Shown here: positions 54,516 to 63,549 of the stretch, in pieces | Position numbering within the stretch: position 1 is the stretch's first letter | Layout of the letters: each line of letters starts with the position of its first letter | Assembly: GCF_003417465.1 (NCBI RefSeq) | Contig: NZ_QVMV01000052.1 | Coordinates: 1 to 64,000 of the forward strand | Direction of reading: 5' to 3' | DNA: 64,000 bases | Source of the DNA: Wenzhouxiangella sp. 15190 | Lineage (GTDB): Bacteria > Pseudomonadota > Gammaproteobacteria > Xanthomonadales > Wenzhouxiangellaceae | Translations under genes and position numbers: made by a program | Notes under the pieces: generated by a model | The model's input: only the letters and a program-made list of their open reading frames with translations | Told to the model about the DNA's origin: nothing | Databases searched by the model: none

Positions 54516-54634
54516 TGCCGCATTCTCCTGGAGTTTGTTCACGTGTTTAACGCGGTATTATCGCATCCTGCGCCGGGCAGGTCAGAGGTCCGGCGTGATA
54601 TTCTCTGGGCCGAAGCACTCCCTTCGATTCAATG

Positions 54635-54660
54635 AAACTATCCGGCCGGGCCACGGTCTA
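54635..54660 (+). promoter_or_regulatory. Candidate sigma-E promoter of rpoE
   Basis: AAACTA (54635-54640), a 16-bp spacer and TCTA (54657-54660) resemble the sigma-E/AlgU pattern GAACTT-N16-TCTRA with four of six and four of five matches. It lies 47 bp before the rpoE start, where autoregulated sigma-E promoters are found in relatives. The match is moderate. Confidence 0.35.
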
Positions 54661-54707
54661 GTTACAGCGTGAGCCCGGTCGCCTTTACAAGGACAGGAAT
54701 TGCCCCG

Positions 54708-55289
54708 ATGGGCGAGCGGGAAGTCGATCAAGAACTGGTAGAGCGTGTACAAGGCGGTGACAAATCGGCTTTCGATTTGCTGGTTGGCAAGTACCAGCAC
54801 AAGATCATCAGCCTGATTTCCCGCTACGTGACCGACCACGCCGAAGCCATGGATGTGGCCCAGGAAGCATTCATCAAGGCTTATCGAGCCATCGGCCGCT
54901 TTCGGGGCGACAGCGCGTTCTACACCTGGCTGTACCGGATCGCCATCAATACGGCCAAGAATCATCTCGTCGCCCAGAGCCGACGGCCGCCGCAATCCGA
55001 TGTCGATGCACAGGATGCGGAACAATTTCAGGTTAATTCGCGTCTGAAGGAGCAGGATTCGCCTGAACACGATCTGTTGCGCGGCGAAATCGAGCGCACG
55101 ATCAACGAGGCGATTGCCGAGCTGCCCGACGACTTGCGGGTAGCCATCACACTGCGCGAGCTGGACGGTATGAGTTACGAAGATATCGCCAGAACCATGG
55201 ACTGCCCCATAGGAACGGTCCGGTCGAGAATTTTCAGGGCCCGCGAGGCCATCGATGCGCGGCTTCGACCGCTGCTGGACAATCAATAG
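54708..55289 (+). CDS. rpoE: Envelope-stress sigma factor RpoE (AlgU)
   Basis: The 193-aa ECF sigma factor starts MGEREVDQELVERVQGGDKSAF and has region 2 (AMDVAQEAFIKAYRAIGRFRG) and region 4 (LDGMSYEDIARTMDCPIGTVRSRIFRAREAI). It directs envelope-repair genes when freed from RseA. ATG 54708 gives the family length; the frame opens at 54669. First gene of rpoE-rseA-rseB-rseC-degP. Confidence 0.97.
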   Translation: MGEREVDQELVERVQGGDKSAFDLLVGKYQHKIISLISRYVTDHAEAMDVAQEAFIKAYRAIGRFRGDSAFYTWLYRIAINTAKNHLVAQSRRPPQSDVDAQDAEQFQVNSRLKEQDSPEHDLLRGEIERTINEAIAELPDDLRVAITLRELDGMSYEDIARTMDCPIGTVRSRIFRAREAIDARLRPLLDNQ

Positions 55290-55302
55290 GAAGTGCTGAT
55301 AC

Positions 55303-55905
55303 ATGACTGAATCGAGCCGGGAAAACCTGTCGAGCCTGATGGACGGCGAGCTGGATCGCAAAGGGCGAAAGTTTCTCTTGCGGCGTCTCGCCGGTGACGC
55401 CGAAATGAAGGCCAGCTGGTGTCGCATGCATACCGTGCGGGCCTGCCTGCACCAGGAACACCTGGCGACGGACAACCTGGTCGACCGGGTGGCCGCTGCC
55501 CTCGAGGCCGAACCGGCGCCCAGCCGGAGCCTGCCGGCGCGACTGTTGAGGCCCGTCGCCGGGGGCGCGATCGCGGCCAGCGTGGCGGTGATGGCCATCG
55601 TCGGCATCAATTCGAGCATGCTGCAACAGCAGGCTACCGAACCCGTCGATGAAACCGAGGCCGGTTTCGTCAGTCGCCCGACCGAACTCGACCGGCCGTT
55701 CACTCAGTCGGCGACCCCGGTGAATTACTCCGAAGACCGCCGCACCCAGCGGCAGCGTATCAGCGGCTACGTGATGCGCCATCACCAGGCTGCCGGCAGC
55801 ACCGGGTTCGTGTCCTGGGTGCCGATCGTCGCGGACATGAACGGGAACCAGCGTGAAGACGATGCGCGGTCCGACGAGGCCAATGCGCAAGTCGGCGAAC
55901 CCTGA
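55303..55905 (+). CDS. rseA: Anti-sigma-E factor RseA (MucA)
   Basis: The 200-aa protein has a cytoplasmic sigma-binding N-terminus (ENLSSLMDGELDRKGRKFLLRRLAGD), one membrane segment (~86-104) and a periplasmic tail with VSWVPIVADMNGNQ. Regulated proteolysis by DegS and RseP in relatives releases RpoE. It is 13 bp after rpoE and 5 bp before rseB. Confidence 0.93.
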   Translation: MTESSRENLSSLMDGELDRKGRKFLLRRLAGDAEMKASWCRMHTVRACLHQEHLATDNLVDRVAAALEAEPAPSRSLPARLLRPVAGGAIAASVAVMAIVGINSSMLQQQATEPVDETEAGFVSRPTELDRPFTQSATPVNYSEDRRTQRQRISGYVMRHHQAAGSTGFVSWVPIVADMNGNQREDDARSDEANAQVGEP

Positions 55906-55910
55906 ACGCC

Positions 55911-56906
55911 ATGCAGCTTTTCACCTCCCGCCGAATGCTGGCCGCGCTGTTCACCAGCCTGATGCTGGCGGCCATCGTTCCCGCCCGAGCCGAGGACAGT
56001 GTCCATGACTGGCTCGATCGCATGTCGCGGGCGGTCGAGACGCTCGACTACCGGGGCACCCTGGTCCAGGTGAGAAACGGCCAGGTGGATACGCTTCGTA
56101 TCATTCACCGTGCTGACGAGGAAGGAGTTCGCGAACGCATCTATTCGGTCGACGGCGTCCCGCGCGAGGTGATTCGGGAGGGCGACAGCGTTCGCTGCGT
56201 ACTGCCCGGTGATGAACCGACGATGCTGGAGAGTCAGCTTGGCGGACGGCTTCTGCCCTCGCTTCCAGTCAATCGGCTGCTCGGGCCGGAGTCGGGTTAC
56301 CTGATGTCGCTGGGCGGGCGCGAACGCGTAGCCGACATGATGGCGCGGGTCATCCAGATCCAGCCGCGCGATGCCTATCGCTACGGATCGCGACTGTGGC
56401 TGGAAGAGCGTACCGGCATGCTGCTTCGATATGCACTGATCGATCACGACGGCCGGCAGTTGCAGCAATTGTCATTCACCTCCCTGGATCTGGGTGCCAA
56501 CATTGCCGACTCGGAACTCGAGCCGGAACTCGTGGGCAGGCAGGTCGCTACCAAATCGATGGACGAGTCGCTGCAATCGGCCGGCTCCAGAATCGGGCCG
56601 GTATCGGTTCGCCCGCGAGTGCCCCGGGGCTTCCGCCTGGTCAACGCCGGTCGGGGAAGCGGGTCCGACGGCAGCGAATTCGAGCATCTGCTCTACAGCG
56701 ACGGCCTTTCGAGCTTTTCGATTTATGTCGAACGTGCCGGCAGCGAAACCATGGCCGGCCGGGTCGAGGCGATGGGGCCGGTTCATGTCTATACCATCCA
56801 GCGTGGTGGCCGGATGTTTACTGTTGTCGGCGAGGTTCCCGCCGCCACCGTGCAGTTCGTGGGCCGGCAGCTTCGGCGCAACAGCCATGTGCCGTCCCGT
56901 CGCTGA
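55911..56906 (+). CDS. rseB: Sigma-E regulatory protein RseB (MucB)
   Basis: The 331-aa periplasmic protein has a signal peptide (to about residue 25, MLAALFTSLMLAAIVPARA) and a LolA-like domain with HDWLDRMSRAVETLDYRGTLVQVRNGQVDTLRIIHR. The C-terminal domain begins near residue 215. RseB shields RseA from DegS until it senses lipopolysaccharide or lipoproteins. Confidence 0.95.
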   Translation: MQLFTSRRMLAALFTSLMLAAIVPARAEDSVHDWLDRMSRAVETLDYRGTLVQVRNGQVDTLRIIHRADEEGVRERIYSVDGVPREVIREGDSVRCVLPGDEPTMLESQLGGRLLPSLPVNRLLGPESGYLMSLGGRERVADMMARVIQIQPRDAYRYGSRLWLEERTGMLLRYALIDHDGRQLQQLSFTSLDLGANIADSELEPELVGRQVATKSMDESLQSAGSRIGPVSVRPRVPRGFRLVNAGRGSGSDGSEFEHLLYSDGLSSFSIYVERAGSETMAGRVEAMGPVHVYTIQRGGRMFTVVGEVPAATVQFVGRQLRRNSHVPSRR

Positions 56907-56915
56907 TCCGGCGGC

Positions 56916-57377
56916 ATGATCTGGCAACCGGCCCGCGTCATTGACCGTGATGCCGACCGATTGACGTTGTCGTTTTCCGCGCCCGAGACTTGCCAGCGCT
57001 GTGCGCGCGGTGAAGGCTGTGGCGCGGGTGTGTTCGGTCGGCTTTTTGCCCGGCGCGAAACCCGCGTGGCTCTGCCGGCACGCCTGGCCGTTAATGTTGG
57101 CGATCATGTTCGCGTGGGCCTCGAGCCCGCACACCTGGCTCTGGCCGCGGGGCTGCACTACGGACTACCCCTGATTGGTTTTCTGGTCGGCGCCGCGACG
57201 GGACATGCCGTTTTCTCCGACAGCGCGTTTCGCGACGCGGCAGCGCTCGCGGCCGGCCTTGTCGGGTTCCTTGTGATGGCGAAACTCGTCTCCCGGCGAT
57301 TTCGCCCGATGTTGAACCCTGTCGTGGAGCACTTGTCATGCCATCAAGACGACACCAATTCACTATTCAGCGAATAA
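56916..57377 (+). CDS. rseC: RseC/MucC family protein
   Basis: The 153-aa inner-membrane protein has an N-terminal cysteine cluster (C26-x2-C29-x5-C35, ETCQRCARGEGCGAGVF) and two membrane segments (about 70-90 and 98-115). RseC affects SoxR reduction and sigma-E activity in enterics. The order is that of the algU operon of pseudomonads. Confidence 0.92.
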   Translation: MIWQPARVIDRDADRLTLSFSAPETCQRCARGEGCGAGVFGRLFARRETRVALPARLAVNVGDHVRVGLEPAHLALAAGLHYGLPLIGFLVGAATGHAVFSDSAFRDAAALAAGLVGFLVMAKLVSRRFRPMLNPVVEHLSCHQDDTNSLFSE

Positions 57378-57398
57378 CTGCAAAAGGACCGCTCAATC

Positions 57399-58808
57399 AT
57401 GCACAGATTCCTTAATTCGACCGCGATTCTGCTTCTGCTGCTGTCCGCTCAGCCGGTTCTGGGCCAGCCGGATTTCACCGGCCTGGTCGAGGCCTCCAAT
57501 CCCGCGGTGGTCAACATCGAGACCACCCGCTTCGGAACCCGGCCGGACGAGACAGCCGAGGAAGGTAACCGGATGCCGGAAGACATGCCCGAGTTCTTTC
57601 GTCGCTTCTTCGATGAGCCCTTCGGTCGTGGCGGACAGCCTGATCGGATGGGCGGGGGCTCCGGGTTCATCATCGAGTCCGACGGCCTGATCGTGACCAA
57701 CCACCACGTCATCGACGGCGCCGATGAAATCATCGTGCGCCTGGCCGATCGGCGTGAATTCGAGGCCGAGCTGATCGGCTCCGACGCCGAGACCGATATT
57801 GCCGTGCTGCGCATCGATGCGGAAAACCTGCCCACGCTCGAGTTCGGTTCGACCGAGGATCTCGAGCCTGGCGAATGGGTCATCGCCATCGGTTCGCCAT
57901 TTCAGTTCGAGCAGTCGGTGACGGCCGGCATCGTCAGCGCCAAGGGCCGCAGCCAGGGCGCACGCCAGCAGTACGTTCCCTTCATCCAGACCGATGTGGC
58001 GATCAACCGCGGCAACTCCGGCGGCCCGCTGATCAGTACCGACGGTGAGGTGGTCGGCATCAACTCCTGGATCCTGAGTTCGCACGGCGGCAACATCGGC
58101 CTGTCGTTCTCGATTCCCAGCGAGGTTGCGCAGAACTCCATCGAGCAATTGCTCGAGACCGGCAGTGTGGCGCGTGGCTTCCTGGGCGTGCAGTTGCAGG
58201 CCGTCACACGTGAACAGGCCGATGCCCTCGGTCTGGAGCGACCCAAGGGTGCACTGATCAATAGCGTCGAGCCCGGCGGTCCCGCCGAGGAGGCTGGTAT
58301 CGAGGTCGGCGACGTCATTCTCGAGTTCAACGGCACACCCATTGACCAGCATTCCGAGCTGCCGCCGCTGGTCGGCATGGAGCGCCCAGGCACGGAGGCC
58401 GAAATGACCATCTGGCGCTGGGGTGAACGCCAGGAAATCGATGTGACCCTGGGTGAACGCGAAGGCGAGTCGGTCGAGCAGGGCATGGACGGCGACAGCG
58501 ACGCGGAGCCGTCCAACGCCTTGGGTCTGATCGTCGAGCCGCTGACTGGTGAACTGCGCCAGCGCTACGGCGATCCCGACGGTGGCGTGCTGATTGCCGA
58601 CGTTGAAAGCGACAACGCCTATCGCGCCGGTATTCGCAGTGGCCAGTTGATCCTGATGATCAACAACCAGCCGATTGAAGGCATGGACGACTTCAACCGT
58701 ATCGTCTCCGGGGTCGAGTCCGGTCGCAACGTGGCCCTGCTGGTTCAGCAGCCCAACGGTGTGACCGCATTCCTGGCCTATCGCCCCGAAACCGGCGCCG
58801 AAGAGTGA
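57399..58808 (+). CDS. degP: Periplasmic serine protease/chaperone DegP (MucD)
   Basis: The 469-aa protein has a signal peptide (MHRFLNSTAILLLLLSAQPVLG), a trypsin-like domain with catalytic H103 (TNHHVIDGADE), D133 (ETDIAVLRI) and S207 (RGNSGGPL), and two PDZ domains (~255-345 and ~370-465). It degrades misfolded envelope proteins. It lies in the operon whose sigma factor it helps to control. Confidence 0.96.
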   Translation: MHRFLNSTAILLLLLSAQPVLGQPDFTGLVEASNPAVVNIETTRFGTRPDETAEEGNRMPEDMPEFFRRFFDEPFGRGGQPDRMGGGSGFIIESDGLIVTNHHVIDGADEIIVRLADRREFEAELIGSDAETDIAVLRIDAENLPTLEFGSTEDLEPGEWVIAIGSPFQFEQSVTAGIVSAKGRSQGARQQYVPFIQTDVAINRGNSGGPLISTDGEVVGINSWILSSHGGNIGLSFSIPSEVAQNSIEQLLETGSVARGFLGVQLQAVTREQADALGLERPKGALINSVEPGGPAEEAGIEVGDVILEFNGTPIDQHSELPPLVGMERPGTEAEMTIWRWGERQEIDVTLGEREGESVEQGMDGDSDAEPSNALGLIVEPLTGELRQRYGDPDGGVLIADVESDNAYRAGIRSGQLILMINNQPIEGMDDFNRIVSGVESGRNVALLVQQPNGVTAFLAYRPETGAEE

Positions 58809-58813
58809 TGCGA

Positions 58814-58844
58814 TTGGTCGCCGGCCGCCCCGGGCCGGTATAAT
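58814..58844 (+). promoter_or_regulatory. Candidate promoter of lepA-lepB
   Basis: A perfect TATAAT (58839-58844) follows TTGGTC (58814-58819) with a long 19-bp spacer, directly after the degP stop. It lies 72 bp before the lepA start and would place the hairpin at 58863 in the mRNA leader. Confidence 0.5.
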
Positions 58845-58862
58845 CCACGCTCTTTACACCGT

Positions 58863-58891
58863 GATCGCCCCCGTGACTTGCGGGGGCGATC
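58863..58891 (+). other. Hairpin in the lepA leader
   Basis: GATCGCCCCC / GGGGGCGATC is a perfect 10-bp stem with a loop of about 9 nt between degP and lepA, downstream of the candidate promoter. There is no T-run, so it is more likely a leader structure or weak degP attenuator than a full terminator. Confidence 0.5.
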
Positions 58892-58915
58892 TGATTGCGC
58901 GCTGCTCAAGGATCC

Positions 58916-60721
58916 ATGACTGATACCCGCCATATCCGCAATTTCTCGATCATCGCCCATGTCGACCACGGCAAGTCGACACTGGCCGATCGATTCATCC
59001 AGGCCTGCGAGGGCCTGACCGAGCGGGAGATGGCCGAACAGGTGCTCGATTCGATGGATCTCGAGCGCGAGCGCGGCATTACGATCAAGGCCCAGAGCGT
59101 GACGCTCGACTATCACGCCGACAACGGCGAGGTCTACCAACTCAACTTCATCGACACCCCCGGTCATGTCGATTTCTCCTACGAGGTCTCCCGCTCCCTG
59201 ATGGCCTGCGAGGGCGCGCTGCTGGTCGTGGATGCCGCCCAGGGGGTGGAGGCCCAGAGCGTGGCCAACTGCTACACGGCGGTTGAGCAGGGACTGGAGG
59301 TCATCCCGGTCATCAACAAGATCGATCTGCCGGCAGCCGATCCCGAGCGCGTCAAGCACCAGATCGAGGACATCATCGGTATTGATGCCTCGGACGCGCT
59401 GCTGGTCAGCGCCAAGTCGGGCGATGGTGTGCGCGAGATCCTGGAAGCCCTGATACAAAGAATCCCGCCGCCGGCCGACAAGCCCGAGGCACCGCTGAAG
59501 GCCTTGATCATCGATTCCTGGTTCGACAATTACCTGGGTGTCAATTCCCTGGTTCGCATCAAGGAAGGCCGACTCAGGAAGGGCGAGAAGATTCGCGTCA
59601 TGTCCTCCGGTGATGAGCACCAGGCCGACCAGATCGGTATTTTCACGCCCAAGCGCAGCCCGCGCGACACACTGGGCTGCGGCCAGGTGGGTTTCATCGC
59701 CGCCGGCATCAAGGAAGTCCACGGTGCGCCGGTCGGTGACACCATCACGTCTGCCCGCCAGCCGGCCGAGGCGCCGCTGCCCGGTTTCAAGCCACTCAAG
59801 CCACGCGTGTTTGCCGGCATCTTTCCCATTGACGCTTCCGACTATCCCGATATGCGCGAAGCGCTGGAAAAACTGCAGCTCAACGACTCCGCCCTTCAGT
59901 TCGAGCCCGAAACCTCCATGGCGCTGGGCTTCGGTTTCCGCTGCGGCTTTCTCGGCATGCTGCACATGGAGATCGTGCAGGAGCGCCTCGAGCGCGAGTA
60001 CGATCTCGACCTGATCACCACCGCGCCGACGGTGATCTACGAACTCGAGATGAGCGACGGCGAAATCGTGTCGCTCGACAATCCGGCCGGCCTGCCGCCG
60101 GCCAACAAGATTTCCGAAATTCGCGAACCGGTGATCCTGGCCAACATCCTGGTGCCGCAGGACTACGTTGGCGGGGTCATCGGCCTGTGCGAGGAAAAGC
60201 GTGGCGAGCAGCGCGACATGCGCTTTCTCGGCGGGCAGGTGCAGTTGACCTACGCCTTGCCGATGTCGGAGGTGGTCATGGACTTTTTCGACCGCCTCAA
60301 GTCCGTCAGCCGCGGTTTCGCCTCTTTCGAGTATGATTTCCTGCGCTACGAGGCCGGGCCGTTCGTGCGCCTCGATTTGCTGATCAATGGCGAAAAAGTG
60401 GATGCGCTGTCGACGATCGTGCACCGTGACCAGGCCGAGCGGCGCGGACGTGAACTGGCCGATCGCATGCGTGAACTGATTCCGCGGCAGATGTTCGATG
60501 TCGCTATTCAGGCGGCCATCGGCTCGCATGTCATCGCCCGCTCGACCGTCAAGGCCTATCGCAAGAACGTGACCGCCAAGTGCTACGGCGGCGACGTCAC
60601 CCGCAAGCGCAAGCTGCTGGAAAAGCAGAAAGCCGGCAAGCGCCGCATGAAATCGGTCGGCAAGATCGACATTCCGCAGGAGGCCTTCCTGGCCGTGCTG
60701 CGAACCGACCAGGAGAAATAG
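58916..60721 (+). CDS. lepA: Elongation factor 4 (LepA)
   Basis: The 601-aa translational GTPase starts at ATG 58916 ([22 protein letters not shown]); a TTG at 58895 would add seven residues. G1 [10 protein letters not shown]3 DTPGH and G4 NKID are present, and the C-terminal domain ends [29 protein letters not shown]. It acts in ribosome back-translocation or initiation under stress. Standard partner of lepB. Confidence 0.98.
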   Translation: MTDTRHIRNFSIIAHVDHGKSTLADRFIQACEGLTEREMAEQVLDSMDLERERGITIKAQSVTLDYHADNGEVYQLNFIDTPGHVDFSYEVSRSLMACEGALLVVDAAQGVEAQSVANCYTAVEQGLEVIPVINKIDLPAADPERVKHQIEDIIGIDASDALLVSAKSGDGVREILEALIQRIPPPADKPEAPLKALIIDSWFDNYLGVNSLVRIKEGRLRKGEKIRVMSSGDEHQADQIGIFTPKRSPRDTLGCGQVGFIAAGIKEVHGAPVGDTITSARQPAEAPLPGFKPLKPRVFAGIFPIDASDYPDMREALEKLQLNDSALQFEPETSMALGFGFRCGFLGMLHMEIVQERLEREYDLDLITTAPTVIYELEMSDGEIVSLDNPAGLPPANKISEIREPVILANILVPQDYVGGVIGLCEEKRGEQRDMRFLGGQVQLTYALPMSEVVMDFFDRLKSVSRGFASFEYDFLRYEAGPFVRLDLLINGEKVDALSTIVHRDQAERRGRELADRMRELIPRQMFDVAIQAAIGSHVIARSTVKAYRKNVTAKCYGGDVTRKRKLLEKQKAGKRRMKSVGKIDIPQEAFLAVLRTDQEK

Positions 60722-60725
60722 AACG

Positions 60726-61526
60726 ATGAATCTGGATTTCGCGCTCATCCTGACTGTGCTGACGCTGGTTACGGCCGTATTCTGGCTGGCGGAACGGTAT
60801 TATTTCCGTCGACGCCATCGGCAGGAGCACCCCGGGGAAGACGAACCGCAGGGCGTCCACAAGACGGTCGAGGTGGTCGGCTCGCTCTTTCCGGTCCTGT
60901 TGCTGGTGCTGGTCTTCCGATCCTTTCTTTTCGAGCCGTTCAAGATTCCGTCCGGCTCGATGATTCCCACGCTGTGGATCGGTGATTTCATCGTCGTCAA
61001 CAAGTACGCCTACGGCCTGCGATTGCCCGTGCTCAACAGCAAGATCGTCGAGACCGGCGAGCCCGAGCGCGGCGACATCATCGTGTTCCGCTTTCCCGAG
61101 GACGAACGGGTCAACTACATCAAGCGTGTTGTCGGTTTGCCGGGCGACACCATCACCTATCGCAACAAGGTGCTCTACATCAACGGCGAGGCCGTCGAGC
61201 AGGAGCCGGCCGGGCGTTGGGAAGGCGTGGGTCTCAACCGCAACGTCCCGGGAACCCGCCCGGTCATGCGCCTGGAATATCTTACCGACGAACCGCACCC
61301 GATTGTCGTCTACCCGAGTCGCCCGAACAGGCGCGTCGATGCGGTGACGGTGCCGGAAGGGCACTACTTCGTCATGGGTGACAATCGGGATCAGTCGCTG
61401 GACAGCCGCGCCTGGGGATTCGTGCCGGAAGAGAACCTGGTGGGCAAGGCGGTCAGAATCTGGATGCACTGGGACTGCTCGCGCGGTTGTGTCGATTTCG
61501 AGCGAATCGGTGATAAAATCCAGTGA
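60726..61526 (+). CDS. lepB: Signal peptidase I
   Basis: The 266-aa inner-membrane protease has two membrane segments (about 4-22 and 52-68). The catalytic serine is S78 in FKIPSGSMIPTL and the lysine is K133 in YIKRVVGLPGD; VMGDNRDQSLDSRAWGFV is box E. It removes signal peptides from Sec and Tat substrates. It is 4 bp behind lepA. Confidence 0.97.
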   Translation: MNLDFALILTVLTLVTAVFWLAERYYFRRRHRQEHPGEDEPQGVHKTVEVVGSLFPVLLLVLVFRSFLFEPFKIPSGSMIPTLWIGDFIVVNKYAYGLRLPVLNSKIVETGEPERGDIIVFRFPEDERVNYIKRVVGLPGDTITYRNKVLYINGEAVEQEPAGRWEGVGLNRNVPGTRPVMRLEYLTDEPHPIVVYPSRPNRRVDAVTVPEGHYFVMGDNRDQSLDSRAWGFVPEENLVGKAVRIWMHWDCSRGCVDFERIGDKIQ

Positions 61527-61560
61527 ACCGGGGGGTGTGGAAACCTGAGGGACGCGAATA

Positions 61561-61929
61561 ATGCAATTGATACAAAACCAGCGTGGGTTGAGCCTGCTCG
61601 GCTTCATCATGATTCTTGTCCTGGTTCTGTTCTTTACCTATATCGGTATCAAACTGGTGCCCGTCTATCTCAATCACTTCTCGGTGATGAGCGAAGTCAA
61701 GGCCGTGGCGTCTGAACCGGGATCGGCCAACAAGCCGCCCAACACGATTCGTCGCGAGTTGATTCGGCGGCTGAATGTCAGCTATGTGGAACACGTCGAA
61801 CCGCAGCATATCGCCATCGAGCGCGGTGATGAGATTCGGCTGGTCGTGAAGTACGATGTCGAGCAGCACCTCATCGGCAACATCGACGCCATCATCCGTT
61901 TCAACAGTGCCGAAGCCCTCCGGAACTGA
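61561..61929 (+). CDS. DUF4845 protein
   Basis: The 122-aa protein has a short pilin-like N-terminus (QRGLSLLGFIMILVLVLFFTYIGIKLVPVYL) and one membrane segment, then a small periplasmic domain with LVVKYDVEQHLIGNIDAIIRF. DUF4845 genes lie between lepB and rnc in many gamma- and betaproteobacteria; the function is unknown. It overlaps the chosen rnc start by 23 bp. Confidence 0.87.
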   Translation: MQLIQNQRGLSLLGFIMILVLVLFFTYIGIKLVPVYLNHFSVMSEVKAVASEPGSANKPPNTIRRELIRRLNVSYVEHVEPQHIAIERGDEIRLVVKYDVEQHLIGNIDAIIRFNSAEALRN

Positions 61930-62647
61930 CCGTATCGATCGGATCCCCGGTATCGACTACCGGTTCGATGATGCGAGCCTGCTCGAGCAGGCGTGCACTC
62001 ATCGCAGCTTCGGCCCCCGTCACTACGAACGTCTGGAATTTCTCGGCGACAGCCTGTTGAGCATGGTGATCGCCGAGCAGCTCTTTTGCGACCGGCCCCA
62101 TGCCGCCGAAGGCGATCTGAGCCGGCTTCGATCCCGACTCGTGCGCGATGTCACCCTGGCCCGGCTGGCGGGCGAACTGAACCTGGGCGACCATCTCCGA
62201 CTGGGTCCGGGTGAACTCAAAAGCGGCGGTTTCCTGCGCGAGTCGATCCTGGCCGATGTGTTCGAGGCCATCATCGGGGCGATCTATCTCGACGGCGGCT
62301 TCGCCGAGGCGCGACGCGTGATCTGTGAATTGTTTGCCGGTCGTCTCGCCGACTTGCCGGATGCCGACAGTCTCAAGGATCCGAAGACCCGGCTGCAGGA
62401 ACTGTTGCAAGGTCGGGGTTACGAACTCCCCGAATACCGGGTGATTTCGGAGTCCGGCGCCGACCATGCCAAACAGTTCGAGGTGGAATGCCGGGCCGGT
62501 TCCCTGCTCGATCCCGTCCGGGCCGAAGCCGGCAGTCGCCGCAAGGCGGAACAGGCGGCTGCCCGGTTGATGCACGACCATCTCAAGGACTTGTTCGAAT
62601 CCGGAAGCGGCAAGGCTTCCGTGGGCCGGGCCGGGAAGTATTCATGA
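61907..62647 (+). CDS. rnc: Ribonuclease III
   Basis: The 246-aa dsRNA endonuclease has the catalytic RIII domain with ERLEFLGDSLLSMVIAEQLF and a second acidic cluster near SILADVFEAIIGAIYLD, then a C-terminal dsRBD (DPKTRLQELLQGRGYELPEY). GTG 61907 (MPKPSGTDRIDRIPG) is the best start close to the domain but has no SD; translation is probably coupled to DUF4845. The frame opens at 61856. Confidence 0.93.
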   Translation: MPKPSGTDRIDRIPGIDYRFDDASLLEQACTHRSFGPRHYERLEFLGDSLLSMVIAEQLFCDRPHAAEGDLSRLRSRLVRDVTLARLAGELNLGDHLRLGPGELKSGGFLRESILADVFEAIIGAIYLDGGFAEARRVICELFAGRLADLPDADSLKDPKTRLQELLQGRGYELPEYRVISESGADHAKQFEVECRAGSLLDPVRAEAGSRRKAEQAAARLMHDHLKDLFESGSGKASVGRAGKYS

Positions 62648-63540
62648 CTTCTCAGCGCAGTGGTTATGTCGCCTTACTGGGCCGTCCCAATGTCGGCAAG
62701 TCGACCCTGATCAACGCCCTCGTGGGCGAACGTGTGGCAATCGTCACGCACAAGCCGCAGACCACCCGACACCGAATTACGGGAATCGTCAACCGCGTGC
62801 AGGGTCAGGCGGTGTTCGTGGACACACCGGGCCTGCATCGCCGACGCGATCACGCGCTCAATCGCCGGCTCAACCGGATTGCTGCCGATACCCGCCAGGG
62901 TGTGGACCTGGTGGTCATGATGGTGGATGCCACGCGCTGGACTGACGAGGATCGCCGGGTGCTGGAAATGGTGGAGCAGCTCGATGGACCGAAGATGCTC
63001 GCTTTCAACAAGATCGACCTGCTCGATGATCGTACGAAGCTGCTCGAGAAAACCGCGGAACTGAGTTCGGAAGTCGATTTCGACGCCGTGGTCTACCTCT
63101 CGGCGGAGAAGTCGAAGGGGCTCGACGACCTGCTGGAGGAAGTCTTCCGGCATCTGCCCGAAGCCGAGCCCGTGTTCGATCCCGACCTGTTTACCGACAA
63201 GCCCGAGCGATTCCTGGTCGCCGAACTCATTCGTGAGCAGCTCATGCTGCAGTTGCACCAGGAAATCCCTTATGGCACGACGGTCGTCATCGAGCGTTTC
63301 GAGCGCACGGCAAAGCGTGTCGAGATCGATGCGCTGATCCTGGTCGCCAGCGATCGGCACAAGGGGATGGTCATCGGCAAAGGCGGCCAGGTACTCAAGC
63401 GCGTCGGCACGCGGGCGCGTCATCGTATCGCCGACCTGCTCGACGAGCGTGTTCATCTCGAGTTGCACGTCAAGACACGCGCCGACTGGATGGATGACGA
63501 AGCCGCGCTCGACGAGCTCGGCTACCGTCGCGATACCTGA
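62644..63540 (+). CDS. era: GTPase Era
   Basis: The 298-aa protein starts at ATG 62644 in the ATGA overlap with rnc; an upstream frame from 62488 lies in rnc. It has G1 GRPNVGKST, G3 DTPG, G4 NKID and a C-terminal KH domain with GMVIGKGGQVLKRVG. It binds 16S rRNA 3' end in 30S assembly. The rnc-era-recO order is classical. Confidence 0.97.
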   Translation: MTSQRSGYVALLGRPNVGKSTLINALVGERVAIVTHKPQTTRHRITGIVNRVQGQAVFVDTPGLHRRRDHALNRRLNRIAADTRQGVDLVVMMVDATRWTDEDRRVLEMVEQLDGPKMLAFNKIDLLDDRTKLLEKTAELSSEVDFDAVVYLSAEKSKGLDDLLEEVFRHLPEAEPVFDPDLFTDKPERFLVAELIREQLMLQLHQEIPYGTTVVIERFERTAKRVEIDALILVASDRHKGMVIGKGGQVLKRVGTRARHRIADLLDERVHLELHVKTRADWMDDEAALDELGYRRDT

Positions 63541-63549
63541 GGAACCCTG